A DNA stretch of 64,000 bases from Bacteroidota bacterium (GTDB lineage: Bacteria > Bacteroidota > Bacteroidia > UBA4408). Position 1 is the stretch's first letter. Every line of letters starts with the position of its first letter. Where the stretch lies: contig JADKHO010000001.1 in NCBI GenBank assembly GCA_016721765.1, positions 186,001 to 250,000 of the forward strand. The letters are read 5' to 3'. The translations under genes and the position numbers were made by a program. Below the pieces are notes generated by a model, which ran no database searches, was not told where the DNA came from, and saw only the letters and a list, made by a program, of their open reading frames with translations. Shown here in pieces: positions 7,678 to 16,645 of this stretch.

Positions 7678-8931
7678 ATGCAATTAAAACGGGTAGTAGT
7701 TACAGGATTAGGAGCATTAACTCCAATTGGTAATACCATTCCCGAGTACTGGGAAAATTTAATTAATGGTGTCAGCGGTGCTGACATCATTACTCGTTTT
7801 GATGCGTCTAAATTCAAAACCCGATTCGCCTGTGAGGTAAAAGGTTTTGACCCCAACAATTTTTTTGACCGCAAAGAAGGACGTAAGTTAGATGCCTATG
7901 CACAGTATGCATTAGTGGCTTCTGATGAAGCGTTTAAAGATTCAGGTATTGATCTAACCAAGATTGATCTTGACCGTGCCGGAGTAATCTGGGGCAGTGG
8001 AATTGGCGGATTGGATACTTTCTTAACCGAAGCAACCGGTTTTGCTTTGGGCGATGGTACTCCTCGCTTTAATCCTTTCTTTATACCTAAAATGATTGCC
8101 GATATCGCTTCCGGGCATATCTCCATTAAATACGGCATTCGCGGACCAAATTTTACAACTGTTTCGGCATGTGCATCCAGTACAAATGCATTGATTGATT
8201 CTTTTAACTATATCCGTTTAGGCAAAGCTGATATTATTTTCACCGGAGGTTCCGAAGCTGCTGTTAATCAGGCTGGAATGGGTGGATTTAATGCCATGCA
8301 TGCCATGAGCGAGCGCAACGATTCTCCTAAAACTGCTTCCCGTCCATTTGATTTGGATCGCGATGGTTTTGTGTTAGGAGAAGGTGCTGGAGCTTTGATT
8401 TTAGAAGAATTGGAACATGCAAAAGCGCGTGGTGCAAAAATTTATTGCGAAGTAGTTGGCGGAGGCATGAGTGCCGATGCACACCACATTACCGCACCAC
8501 ATCCCGAAGGTTTGGGCGCACTTAACGTGATGAAAAATGCACTGAGTGATGCTGAAATGCTTCCAACCGATATTGATTACATCAATGTGCATGGTACCTC
8601 TACACCACTTGGCGATGTAAGCGAAACCAAAGCTATTAAAAGTGTTTTTGGCGACCATGCTTATAACCTCAATATCAGCTCAACCAAATCGATGACAGGC
8701 CATTTACTTGGTGCTGCCGGAGCGATTGAAGGAATTGCAGCTGTACTGGCGGTTAAAAACGATATTATTCCACCCACCATCAATCACTTTACCGATGATC
8801 CGGTTTTTGATCCGCGTTTGAATTTCACCTTCAACAAGGCCCAAAAACGTGTTGTTCGCGCTGCCCTTAGCAATACTTTTGGCTTTGGCGGACACAATGC
8901 TTCTGTGATTGTAAAAAAGTATAATTCCTGA
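7678..8931 (+). CDS. fabF: beta-ketoacyl-ACP synthase II
   Basis: 417 aa condensing enzyme of type II fatty-acid synthesis that extends acyl-ACP with malonyl-ACP. The Cys-His-His triad is visible: Cys165 in TVSACASSTNAL, His305 in NVHGTSTPLGD and His342 in KSMTGHLLGAAGA. The N-terminal VVVTGLGALTPIGN and C-terminal NTFGFGGHNASVIV blocks are typical of FabF. It is transcribed with acpP upstream, and rnc starts 10 bases downstream. Confidence 0.97.
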   Translation: MQLKRVVVTGLGALTPIGNTIPEYWENLINGVSGADIITRFDASKFKTRFACEVKGFDPNNFFDRKEGRKLDAYAQYALVASDEAFKDSGIDLTKIDLDRAGVIWGSGIGGLDTFLTEATGFALGDGTPRFNPFFIPKMIADIASGHISIKYGIRGPNFTTVSACASSTNALIDSFNYIRLGKADIIFTGGSEAAVNQAGMGGFNAMHAMSERNDSPKTASRPFDLDRDGFVLGEGAGALILEELEHAKARGAKIYCEVVGGGMSADAHHITAPHPEGLGALNVMKNALSDAEMLPTDIDYINVHGTSTPLGDVSETKAIKSVFGDHAYNLNISSTKSMTGHLLGAAGAIEGIAAVLAVKNDIIPPTINHFTDDPVFDPRLNFTFNKAQKRVVRAALSNTFGFGGHNASVIVKKYNS

Positions 8932-8941
8932 TATTTATCTT

Positions 8942-9661
8942 TTGAGCTTATTTTCCTTTTGGCGATCCCGTTCAGTTGAAGACAAAAAGCTGTATGAATC
9001 GCTGAAAAATATTTGCGGGTTTTCACCCGGGAATATTGAATTGTATAAAATGGCATTCCGCCACAGCAGCGTTGCGCAACACGTTAAAAGCGGTGTAAGC
9101 AACAGCAACGAACGACTCGAATTTTTAGGCGATGCGGTGCTCGGTTCGGTAGTGGCACATTTTCTTTTTACCAAATTCCCCTTTCGGGATGAAGGATTCT
9201 TAACCAAAATGCGCTCCCGCATTGTAAGCCGCCAAAACATTAACAAACTGGCAGTAAAAATGGGCGTTGAATCTTTTATCATGAAAGTGAACGATGCGCG
9301 ACCCGGATTTAAATCCATGAATGGAGATGCCTTAGAAGCTTTTATTGGCGCGGTATATTTGGATAAAGGATACAAAGTGGCTCAAGATTTTGTGCTTAAT
9401 CGTATCGTTAAAATTCATGTCGATTTAGAAGCTTTGGAGCATACCGATACCGATTACAAGAGTAAAATGATTGAATGGAGCCAGAAAGAGAAAAAACCCA
9501 TTCGCTTCGAATTGGTGGGCGAAGAAGGGAAAGGGCACGAAAAATTTTACACCGTTAACCTCTGCATCGAAGGAGAAGTAGCCGGAACAGGTAAAGGATT
9601 CTCTAAAAAAATTGCCGAGCAAATGGCGTCCGAAAATGTATGTTCAACTTTGGGCATTTAA
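8942..9661 (+). CDS. rnc: ribonuclease III
   Basis: 239 aa double-strand RNA endonuclease for rRNA and mRNA processing. The signature NERLEFLGDAVLGSVVAHF (about residues 55-73) and GDALEAFIGAVYLDKGY hold the catalytic acidic residues. A dsRNA-binding domain occupies about residues 165-236. The best start is TTG at 8942, giving LSLFSFWRSRSVEDK. The first in-frame ATG would remove conserved sequence. It belongs to the acpP-fabF-rnc run. Confidence 0.93.
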   Translation: MSLFSFWRSRSVEDKKLYESLKNICGFSPGNIELYKMAFRHSSVAQHVKSGVSNSNERLEFLGDAVLGSVVAHFLFTKFPFRDEGFLTKMRSRIVSRQNINKLAVKMGVESFIMKVNDARPGFKSMNGDALEAFIGAVYLDKGYKVAQDFVLNRIVKIHVDLEALEHTDTDYKSKMIEWSQKEKKPIRFELVGEEGKGHEKFYTVNLCIEGEVAGTGKGFSKKIAEQMASENVCSTLGI

Positions 9662-10118
9662 ATTGATCTCGGAAATAATTCGGCCAAAACTTTCTCACGG
9701 TAACTAAAAATTTCTTTCACCTTTCGACGAATAAAAAGGGCATTAATCAAAGGCTCCAAAATCCAACCGGGAGAAAGAAATTCAACCATATCCCGCATGT
9801 GCGTTTTGCCATTCACTTCCTTGAAAGTATGCTCATGAATCCATATTTTATATGGCCCTTTAATTTGCTTGTCCACAAAACTATAGGGCGGATTCCATGC
9901 ACTAATTTCGGTTTTCCAATAAAACGGAATGCCACTCAATTTTAACTTATAATCAATTATAGTCCCTTCTTCATTGTGATGGGAAGCGGCGTTAAAATTT
10001 TAAACTCTAACGCTTGAGGGGTCAGTTTATTCAGATTCTCAGCAGCGCTAAAAAATTCAAATACTTCTGCAAGCGGTCGGTCAATTAAGGTTTCGGAATA
10101 ATAAAAGTGTGAGTTCAT
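9658..10118 (-). CDS. SRPBCC-family (START-like) ligand-binding protein, frameshifted
   Basis: The start ATG at 10118 gives MNSHFYYSETLIDRPLAEVF then a family-like FFSAAENLNKLTPQ segment. The frame then stops at about 9960. A second frame carries IIDYKLKLSGIPFYWKTEI and the C-terminal part (FEYREKVLAELFPRSI-like; here IFSYREKVLAELF). Restoring one G to the GGG run at 9963-9965 (plus-strand CCC) joins them as ...MKKGTIIDYKLK..., giving about 153 aa, the usual SRPBCC length. Such proteins bind hydrophobic ligands, and some are called CDP-paratose epimerase- or cyclase-like. The 3' end overlaps the rnc end by 4 bp in convergent orientation. Confidence 0.7.
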
Positions 10119-10247
10119 GGCTCTTGTAACAACTCATTTTAGAAAAGGTTCATTCCTTTTTAGCAGACTAATTCATATTTATTCTAATGCCTATAAATCA
10201 ATATCAAAAATAAAACGCTCCATTATGTTATCTTTGAAATCCGAAAA

Positions 10248-10667
10248 ATGGCAACCAAAAAACTATCAATTGACAACGATTATGAATTTTCCCTTATCGG
10301 AATTTCAAGCCATTCGAAAGATTATCGTTTGTGTTGGAGTTTAAATACCGCCCTCCAAACTAAATTCACCAAAAAAGAAGATTTGAAAGTGGAGTTGGTA
10401 AAAATGCGCGAAATTTCACTCTTTTCCTTTTATGAATTTGAAGAAGAAGAAAACTTTAACTTCCACTACATAATTGGCAATAGTGGCACTTCCGGCTTAC
10501 TGCTTCCTGAACACAAAAATTTAGACTACTTTTGGATGATAAAGGGAATGTTCTCGAAAGCGAATATGCGTGAATTGCTGGCTAAATTATGCACCGTGGA
10601 AGCGGTAATTACCTGCCTCGAAATTGATGTAGCATCACTGAAATCAAAACAAAACCTTATTTTTTAA
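10248..10667 (+). CDS. IPExxxVDY family protein
   Basis: 139 aa. The family motif appears as LPEHKNLDYFWMIKG at about residues 86-100. This Bacteroidota-specific family of unknown function usually sits between rnc and pyk, exactly as here. The start is ATG at 10248 (MATKKLSIDNDYEFSLIGIS). The pyk start follows 14 bases after the stop, so co-transcription with pyk is likely. No membrane segment or signal peptide. Confidence 0.85.
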   Translation: MATKKLSIDNDYEFSLIGISSHSKDYRLCWSLNTALQTKFTKKEDLKVELVKMREISLFSFYEFEEEENFNFHYIIGNSGTSGLLLPEHKNLDYFWMIKGMFSKANMRELLAKLCTVEAVITCLEIDVASLKSKQNLIF

Positions 10668-10681
10668 ATTTAATACTGAGT

Positions 10682-12109
10682 ATGAAGACTTGGAGTAAAA
10701 CCAAAATTATTGCTACCCTCGGACCTGCATCGTCGAGCAAAGAAGTGCTTACCGAAATGATTATGGCTGGTGTAGATGTGTGCCGTGTAAACTCTTCGCA
10801 TGGCAATTACGAACAACATCAAAAAGTAATAGATATTATTCGCGAAATAAATATCGAGCACCGCTTAAACACCGCAATTTTGGTGGATTTGCAAGGCCCT
10901 AAGCTTCGTATTGGTGTGATGGAAAATAATGAGGTACTGATTGAAAACGGGAAAGAAATTATTATCACTACCGAAGAATGTATAGGCACAGCCGAAAAGG
11001 TATTCATGACTTATCCCGAATTTCCAAAAGATGTGGCTGTGGGAGATAAAGTATTGATTGATGATGGAAAACTAGAGCTTCGCGTAATAGCTACTGATCG
11101 TGACAAAACAGTAAGAGCAACCATTACCAACGGTGGTATTCTCTCATCAAAAAAAGGTGTGAATCTTCCCAATACTAAAATCTCGCTACCCTGCTTAACT
11201 CCAAAAGATTTACAAGATTTGGATTTTGCATTAAAAAATGATGTGGAATGGATTGGGCTTTCCTTTGTGCGTTCGGTAACCGATATCATCGATTTAAAAG
11301 AAATCATTAAGCACCATGGGAAAACAACCCGTGTAGTGGCAAAAATAGAGAAACCGGAAGCCATTGCCGAAATCGATAACATCATCGATATGACCGATGC
11401 TATAATGGTTGCGCGTGGAGATTTAGGTGTGGAAATGCCAATGGAACGTGTGCCCTTAATTCAAAAAATGCTGGTTTCTAAATGCATTAATGCCTCAAAA
11501 CCGGTAATTATCGCCACACAAATGATGGAAAGCATGATTACCAATTATAGTCCCACACGTGCCGAAGTCAACGATGTTGCCAATGCTGTGATGGATGGTG
11601 CAGATGCGGTGATGCTAAGCGGAGAAACTTCTGTTGGTAAATTCCCGGTGAAAGTTATAGAGCACATGCAAAACATTGTTGCCTCCATCGAACGCGAAGG
11701 AAAAATTTACTATAAAGAGCACCCGCCGCAATTAAAAAATCAAACTTTTATTTCCGATTCTATTTGCTACAATGCTTGTGTGATGGCTGAACAAGCCGGA
11801 GCGCGCGGTATTATTTCAATGACTAATTCGGGCTATACCGCTTTTAAATTGTCGAGTCATCGACCCAAAGCCAACATTTTTATTTTTACAGATAACCGCT
11901 CCCTCTTAAATACCTTAAGTTTGGTATGGGGCGTGCGTGGTTTCTATTACGATAAATACGAAAGTACAGATGATACAATTGCCGACATTAAAGACTTTTT
12001 GAAAAAAGGAAATTATGTGGCGGTCGACGATTTGATAATAAACATTGCCAGTATTCCAATGAAGGATAAGGGGCGTGCAAACATGATTAAATTGGGATAT
12101 GTAAACTAA
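10682..12109 (+). CDS. pyk: pyruvate kinase
   Basis: 475 aa glycolytic enzyme making pyruvate and ATP from phosphoenolpyruvate and ADP. The N-terminus TKIIATLGPASSSKEVL, the active-site block VVAKIEKPEAIAEIDNIID with the catalytic Lys, MVARGDLGVEM, and ATQMMESMI with the following ADVANA-like EVNDVANAVMDGADAVMLSGET are all family signatures. The C-terminal regulatory domain is present (about residues 345-475). It ends 3 bases from a convergent gene, with no clear terminator between them. Confidence 0.97.
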   Translation: MKTWSKTKIIATLGPASSSKEVLTEMIMAGVDVCRVNSSHGNYEQHQKVIDIIREINIEHRLNTAILVDLQGPKLRIGVMENNEVLIENGKEIIITTEECIGTAEKVFMTYPEFPKDVAVGDKVLIDDGKLELRVIATDRDKTVRATITNGGILSSKKGVNLPNTKISLPCLTPKDLQDLDFALKNDVEWIGLSFVRSVTDIIDLKEIIKHHGKTTRVVAKIEKPEAIAEIDNIIDMTDAIMVARGDLGVEMPMERVPLIQKMLVSKCINASKPVIIATQMMESMITNYSPTRAEVNDVANAVMDGADAVMLSGETSVGKFPVKVIEHMQNIVASIEREGKIYYKEHPPQLKNQTFISDSICYNACVMAEQAGARGIISMTNSGYTAFKLSSHRPKANIFIFTDNRSLLNTLSLVWGVRGFYYDKYESTDDTIADIKDFLKKGNYVAVDDLIINIASIPMKDKGRANMIKLGYVN

Positions 12110-12112
12110 GTT

Positions 12113-14305
12113 TTACTTAGGATAAATTCTCAAATATTCTTCATACTGCTCCCGACTGAGGTCTTGATTTCCTTTTCCATCGCCAAAGTTAATGTACCCA
12201 TAAGGCCTGTTTTTATTGGCTCCTGAACTGGAGTAGGTACCCATAAACGGTTTAAAATTAGGGTTCGTTTTAATGGGTGAATTTTCTTTTGCTGCTTGTC
12301 TTTTCGCCTCATACTCTGCAACTGCTCTTGCAGCGCGTTCCTCCCTTTCCTTTCTTTCCTGAGCTGCTTTGTCATTCACTTCATTCCGCAACTTATCAGC
12401 GGCTTCTGCTTCAGCCTTTCTTTTTGCATCTGCTTCCGCTTTTAAACGAGCTGCTTCATCATCCTTTGCTTTTTTATCGGCAGCCAGTTTGGCATCTGCT
12501 TCTGCTTTTGCTTTGGCGGCAGCTTCCTTTTCTGCAAGCGCTTTGGCATCTGCATCAGCTTTGGCTTTTGCAGCTGCATCCATTTCGGCGCGTTTTTTTG
12601 CATCTGCTTCCGCTTTTAAGCGCGCTGCTTCCTCTTCCTGTGCCTTTTTATCTGCAGCTAGTTTAGCATCTGCATCTGCTTTAGCTTTGGCGGCAGCTTC
12701 CTTTTCTGCAAGGGCTTTCGCTTCAGCATCTGCTTTGGCTTTTGCGGCTGCATCCATTTCGGCGCGCTTTTTTGCATCTGCTTCCGCTTTTAAGCGTGCA
12801 GCTTCCTCTTCTTGTGCTTTTTTATCGGCAGCTAGTTTAGCATCTGCATCTGCTTTAGCTTTTGCTGCGGCTTCCTTTTCCGCAAGCGCTTTGGCATCCG
12901 CATCAGCTTTGGCTTTCGTAGCAGCATCCATTTCGGCGCGTTTTTTTGCATCTGCTTCCGCTTTTAAGCGAGCAGCTTCCTCTTCTTGTGCTTTTTTATC
13001 GGCAGCAAGTTTAGCATCTGCATCTGCTTTAGCTTTGGCGGCAGCTTCCTTTTCTGCAAGTGCTTTGGCATCCGCATCTGCTTTGGCTTTTGCTGCGGCA
13101 TCCATTTCAGCACGCTTTTTTGCATCTGCTTCCGCTTTTAGGCGCGCTGCTTCCTCTTCTTGTGCTTTTTTATCGGCAGCAAGTTTGGCATCTGCATCTG
13201 CTTTAGCTTTGGCGGCGGCATCCATTTCGGCGCGTTTTTTTGCATCAGCTTCCGCTTTTAGGCGCGCTGCTTCCTCTTCTTGTGCCTTTTTATCGGCAGC
13301 TAGTTTAGCATCTGCATCTGCTTTAGCTTTGGCAGCTGCTTCTTTTTCTGCAAGTGCTTTCGCATCCGCATCTGCTTTGGCTTTTGCTGCGGCATCCATT
13401 TCTGCTTTTTTCTTGGCATCGGCCTCTGCTTTTAAGCGCGCTGCTTCCTCATCTTTAGCTTTTTTATCTGCGGCAGCTTTCGCATCTGCATCCGCTTTGG
13501 CTTTGGCAGCAGCTTCTTTTTCTGCAAGTGCTTTCGCTTCAGCATCTGCCTTCGCTTTTGCTGCGGCATCTAGTTCAGCTTTTTTCTTGGCATCGGCTTC
13601 CGCTTTGGCTTTAGCATCTGCTTCCTCTTTGGCTTTTTTATCTGCTGCAGCTTTCGCATCTGCATCAGCCTTTGCCTTATCGGCCGCTGCTTTATCTGCT
13701 GCCGCTTTTGCAAGAGCATCGGCCTTTGCTTTAGCAGCGGCTTCTTCCTCAGCTTTCTTCTTGGCTTCCGCATCTGCAGAATTGGTCTTATTTAAGAGCT
13801 TTTGTTTTTCAATTGCTTTTTTCAAAGCTGCCACTTTCTTATCCATTGCACCGTTATAATCATCGTCGAAAAAGAAATCATTGTAATCCTCATCAAAAAT
13901 AATTTTCCCAACGGGATCCTTTAAAAAATCTGCATTTACACCGGGCACATCTTCTAATAAACTCACATTAATTTCATTGGGATGAAAAGCGTCTTTAATC
14001 CTTTCAACAGGCACAACCGTAGATAATGAAATCAGTTTAGAGAGATATCCACTTTGAGAAAAACGCAACATGTACTCCTTTTGGAAATCGAGTTTTAATT
14101 CATAGCGACCGTTAACATCCACCGGAAAATCTTTAAATGCTCCGCCATCCTTACTCAATTCTACTTTTGCAAGGCCCTTTTCTCCACCCTCCGGATTAAT
14201 GCTACCCACAATAAGGTAAGTTTTGACTTGAGCGCGAGCAATACCAGCGAGTAAAACCAATGCTAAAATAAAAATGCGTGGTGCCATTTTACGAATTGAA
14301 TTCAC
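12113..14305 (-). CDS. secreted protein with long Ala/Lys/Glu-rich tandem-repeat helix
   Basis: 730 aa. A signal peptide (residues 1-25, ending AGIARAQ) precedes a small beta-rich domain, residues 26-125, with a carboxypeptidase-regulatory or PEGA-like look (GSINPEGGEKGLAKVELSKDG, YELKLDFQKEYML). Residues 165-660 are almost only A, K, E and D, in repeated units of 58 residues (AKKRAEMDAAAKAKADADAK...ALAEKEAAAKAKADADAK...LAADKKAQEEEAARLKAEAD), predicted as a long rigid helix or coiled coil. The C-terminal 60 residues contain Gly, Pro and Tyr (NPNFKPFMGTYSSSG). It is TolA-like only in composition. A periplasm-spanning or surface spacer is plausible, but no function is known. Confidence 0.75.
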   Translation of the reverse strand: MNSIRKMAPRIFILALVLLAGIARAQVKTYLIVGSINPEGGEKGLAKVELSKDGGAFKDFPVDVNGRYELKLDFQKEYMLRFSQSGYLSKLISLSTVVPVERIKDAFHPNEINVSLLEDVPGVNADFLKDPVGKIIFDEDYNDFFFDDDYNGAMDKKVAALKKAIEKQKLLNKTNSADAEAKKKAEEEAAAKAKADALAKAAADKAAADKAKADADAKAAADKKAKEEADAKAKAEADAKKKAELDAAAKAKADAEAKALAEKEAAAKAKADADAKAAADKKAKDEEAARLKAEADAKKKAEMDAAAKAKADADAKALAEKEAAAKAKADADAKLAADKKAQEEEAARLKAEADAKKRAEMDAAAKAKADADAKLAADKKAQEEEAARLKAEADAKKRAEMDAAAKAKADADAKALAEKEAAAKAKADADAKLAADKKAQEEEAARLKAEADAKKRAEMDAATKAKADADAKALAEKEAAAKAKADADAKLAADKKAQEEEAARLKAEADAKKRAEMDAAAKAKADAEAKALAEKEAAAKAKADADAKLAADKKAQEEEAARLKAEADAKKRAEMDAAAKAKADADAKALAEKEAAAKAKAEADAKLAADKKAKDDEAARLKAEADAKRKAEAEAADKLRNEVNDKAAQERKEREERAARAVAEYEAKRQAAKENSPIKTNPNFKPFMGTYSSSGANKNRPYGYINFGDGKGNQDLSREQYEEYLRIYPK
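12430..13640. repeat. coding tandem repeat, about 174 bp per unit
   Basis: DNA units of about 174 bp, such as those carrying GCATCTGCTTCCGCTTTTAA, recur around 12421, 12595, 12775, 12947, 13120, 13240 and 13420. One unit, near 13180-13260, is shorter by 18 codons. Units differ by scattered synonymous changes. Confidence 0.8.
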
Positions 14306-14421
14306 AGAAAAATAAAAATAAAAATTATAAAAAATTAGACTGCAAGGTGCTTAATTTTTATTCAGTTTCGAAGGGTTAAACTAATAAATTAATACAATTT
14401 AACTGTTAATAAAGGAAATTA

Positions 14422-15312
14422 TTATTCCACTATTTCTATTAAATTTTTACGAATCCTTGCTGTTATATCATCCGTAGGCAAATCGTTGGTATCACTTCCA
14501 AACGGATCCTCTATTTCTTCGGCAATTAATTCAATACTTGCAAGGGTATAAAAAACAAATACAGTAATTGGAACAGTAGCCCATTTTAAGTCGGCAATTA
14601 ATCCAAAAGGTAAGGTAATAGAATACAAAAAAATAATGCGTTTAATAAACGAACTATAGGAGTACGGAATTGGAGTTCCCTTAATGCGTTCACAAGCACC
14701 TGCAATGTTGGTAAAGGATTTGAGTTCATCGTTAAGCATTAATAATTTCTCTTCATTTAAAACACCTTTATTTTTTAAGGCTTCTGTTTCTTTATAAAGC
14801 TGACCCGCAATGCGATTGGGGATATGTTGATATTTTTCCAATTCAATCACCCTTAAGGTATCGCAATCTTCCAATTGTTCGGGCTTAAATCCTCCTCGTA
14901 AATGTTCTTTTAATGCAAAACCATAATTACTGATTAAGATGCGAAAACGAATCTTAAGGTCGCGCTTTTCATCCGGGATAAATGCATTTATCTTTAACAT
15001 TAAGTTACGAGAATTATTTACTAAGTCGCCCCACATTCTGCGACCCTCCCACCAGCGATCGTAGGCCGTATTGGTTCTAAAAACAAGTAACATCGAAATA
15101 ACAAATCCCAACAAGGAATGCATCACAGTAGTGCTTCTAAAGGTAACCAAGTGTACGGTTACATGCAGGTAGCAAATCACACTCGAAAGTGCCGACAAAC
15201 CCAGTATTGCCGGAATTAGCATTCGAAATGTATCGGTTTTATGAAACTGAAAAATAAGCGACATCCAATCTTTGGGATTATAAGCCTTCATAGGTGTTTG
15301 TTTGAACTGCAA
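14422..15312 (-). CDS. bestrophin-family membrane protein
   Basis: 296 aa. It matches the prokaryotic bestrophin (UPF0187) family: YNPKDWMSLIFQFHKTDTFR at the N-terminus, hydrophobic helices at about residues 34-55 and 68-85, then LVFRTNTAYDRWWEGRRMWG with NNSRNL, a conserved family block. Later hydrophobic segments lie around 225-260. Bestrophins form pentameric anion or cation channels in the inner membrane. The gene stands alone, and a terminator separates it from the gene upstream on the same strand. Confidence 0.9.
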   Translation of the reverse strand: MQFKQTPMKAYNPKDWMSLIFQFHKTDTFRMLIPAILGLSALSSVICYLHVTVHLVTFRSTTVMHSLLGFVISMLLVFRTNTAYDRWWEGRRMWGDLVNNSRNLMLKINAFIPDEKRDLKIRFRILISNYGFALKEHLRGGFKPEQLEDCDTLRVIELEKYQHIPNRIAGQLYKETEALKNKGVLNEEKLLMLNDELKSFTNIAGACERIKGTPIPYSYSSFIKRIIFLYSITLPFGLIADLKWATVPITVFVFYTLASIELIAEEIEDPFGSDTNDLPTDDITARIRKNLIEIVE

Positions 15313-15322
15313 AACTAAAAAT

Positions 15323-15354
15323 AAAAATGCTCCACTTTTCAGCAGAGCATTTTT
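15323..15354 (-). terminator. rho-independent terminator after the CsgG-like gene
   Basis: A perfect 10-bp stem, AAAAATGCTC (15323-15332) and GAGCATTTTT (15345-15354), encloses a 12-base loop. It lies 31 bases after the stop of the minus-strand gene at 15385 and just before the bestrophin start, so it should separate the two transcripts. The symmetric A/T runs would allow function in either direction. Confidence 0.8.
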
Positions 15355-15384
15355 ATAATTTGGAGGAGAATTATTTTTGTTTAA

Positions 15385-16512
15385 CTAATTACTTCTTTTA
15401 GCGTTAAATCCAAAGGAAGCACCTAATCGAATTCCATCTTTATTTGGTACACAATATAAATTTAAGGGGATATTTAATTTTCCGGATTTGAAGGTTTTTC
15501 CCACCGCTACAATAAATCCGGCTTGAATTTCGGCGGTACCTCTGCTATCCAAACGCTTTTCGATACCGAATGGATTGCTTGTTGTTTTATCTTCCCATTC
15601 ATTTTGCATGTGCCATTGATTGTTGGAATCATAATATCCTTTGGCCTTATTCACGATGCTAAATGTTGGCCCAAATGCAATTTCCCATCCGTGCTTATTG
15701 TTTCTAAATCCATTCATAATGGTAACACTCGGAATAAATATATTTTGATTAAATCCTGAAATTGTGGGAACAAATTCAAATAATGCCTGGTAATTTCCTT
15801 CATTTAAATATTGTACTTCAAACTGGTAGCCGAATTGAAACATCACTGGATAAGATCCATATCCTCCTTCTGATTTCTTGCGTGCTAGCACTTTACCTGC
15901 TTCACCTGTAAAGTAAGTAAAACCACTTCTGGGGCCTGATAAATTAACCGAGGTTTTATTGGCATTATTCGTTGAACTTTCGAAATTATTTCGTTTGGTA
16001 AGGTAATTTAACATGGGTTCATCGTTTTGCAAACCAAATAGCTGACGAATTGAAATTTTTACCATTTCCTGCAATTCCTTAGGCAAATTTAAATATTCAT
16101 TTACCTGCGTTTTTTCAATTGCGGCGGTCTTCACATCTATTAATCGAAAGGTGATTATTATTGTTTCGCCTATTAACTCTGCACTTCCGGTAAACATCTT
16201 TTCGGAGTGAATGATGCTACCTATTTCCAACAAACATATTTTACCGTAACAATTATTTATGTTGAGTTGATTTTTTTCGATTACATAACTCACATCGTAA
16301 CGGTCCATCACATCAAATTTATTCAGTTTCTCGAGTTCTATTCGAACCATGTTTCCCAATTGTGTGGGGTCTAGATTCAAGCCTTTACTGTCGATATTTA
16401 GCACGGTTACACTTGGTTTAGTGAGTGCACTTGCCACGCTTATATCTTGTGCTTTGGCGAGATAAACCATTAGCAATAAGGCAATAATTAATATAAATTT
16501 TTGCTTTTTCAT
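15385..16512 (-). CDS. secreted protein with CsgG/TolB-N-like domain
   Basis: About 375 aa from ATG at 16512, chosen because it starts a signal peptide (MKKQKFILIIALLLMVYLAKAQ). A start at 16611 would bury it behind 33 charged residues. The next part (SVTVLNIDSKGLNL, MVRIELEKLNKFDVMDRYDV, GSAELIGETIIITFRLIDV) resembles the nucleotide-fold domain of CsgG and TolB-N-like outer-membrane proteins: a strand, a helix and the phrase F.V.DR. The C-terminal 200 residues are aromatic and strand-rich (FTYFTGEAGKVLAR, FQFGYQFEVQYL, GASFGFNAKRSN), which could be a membrane beta-barrel or surface domain. The cysteines in NNCYGKICLLEIG may form a disulphide. A function cannot be assigned. Confidence 0.65.
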   Translation of the reverse strand: MKKQKFILIIALLLMVYLAKAQDISVASALTKPSVTVLNIDSKGLNLDPTQLGNMVRIELEKLNKFDVMDRYDVSYVIEKNQLNINNCYGKICLLEIGSIIHSEKMFTGSAELIGETIIITFRLIDVKTAAIEKTQVNEYLNLPKELQEMVKISIRQLFGLQNDEPMLNYLTKRNNFESSTNNANKTSVNLSGPRSGFTYFTGEAGKVLARKKSEGGYGSYPVMFQFGYQFEVQYLNEGNYQALFEFVPTISGFNQNIFIPSVTIMNGFRNNKHGWEIAFGPTFSIVNKAKGYYDSNNQWHMQNEWEDKTTSNPFGIEKRLDSRGTAEIQAGFIVAVGKTFKSGKLNIPLNLYCVPNKDGIRLGASFGFNAKRSN

Positions 16513-16645
16513 TTTTGAATTGTTTTTTTCTATTTCCATTGTTATTTCTGTTTTTAAGTTTTGCCATTTTTGTTCTGAAACGCTTGTGAATTCAATGTTT
16601 GAGGTTTTCATTTGTTTTTGATTTTGAGGTTAAATAATTTTAGAA

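Noticed and set aside
12369..13859. A 496-codon plus-strand ORF (Ala/Ser/Phe-rich) opposite the repeat protein
   Set aside because: It is the mirror reading of the A/K/E repeat. The low-complexity product and full overlap with a gene that has a signal peptide make it a shadow.
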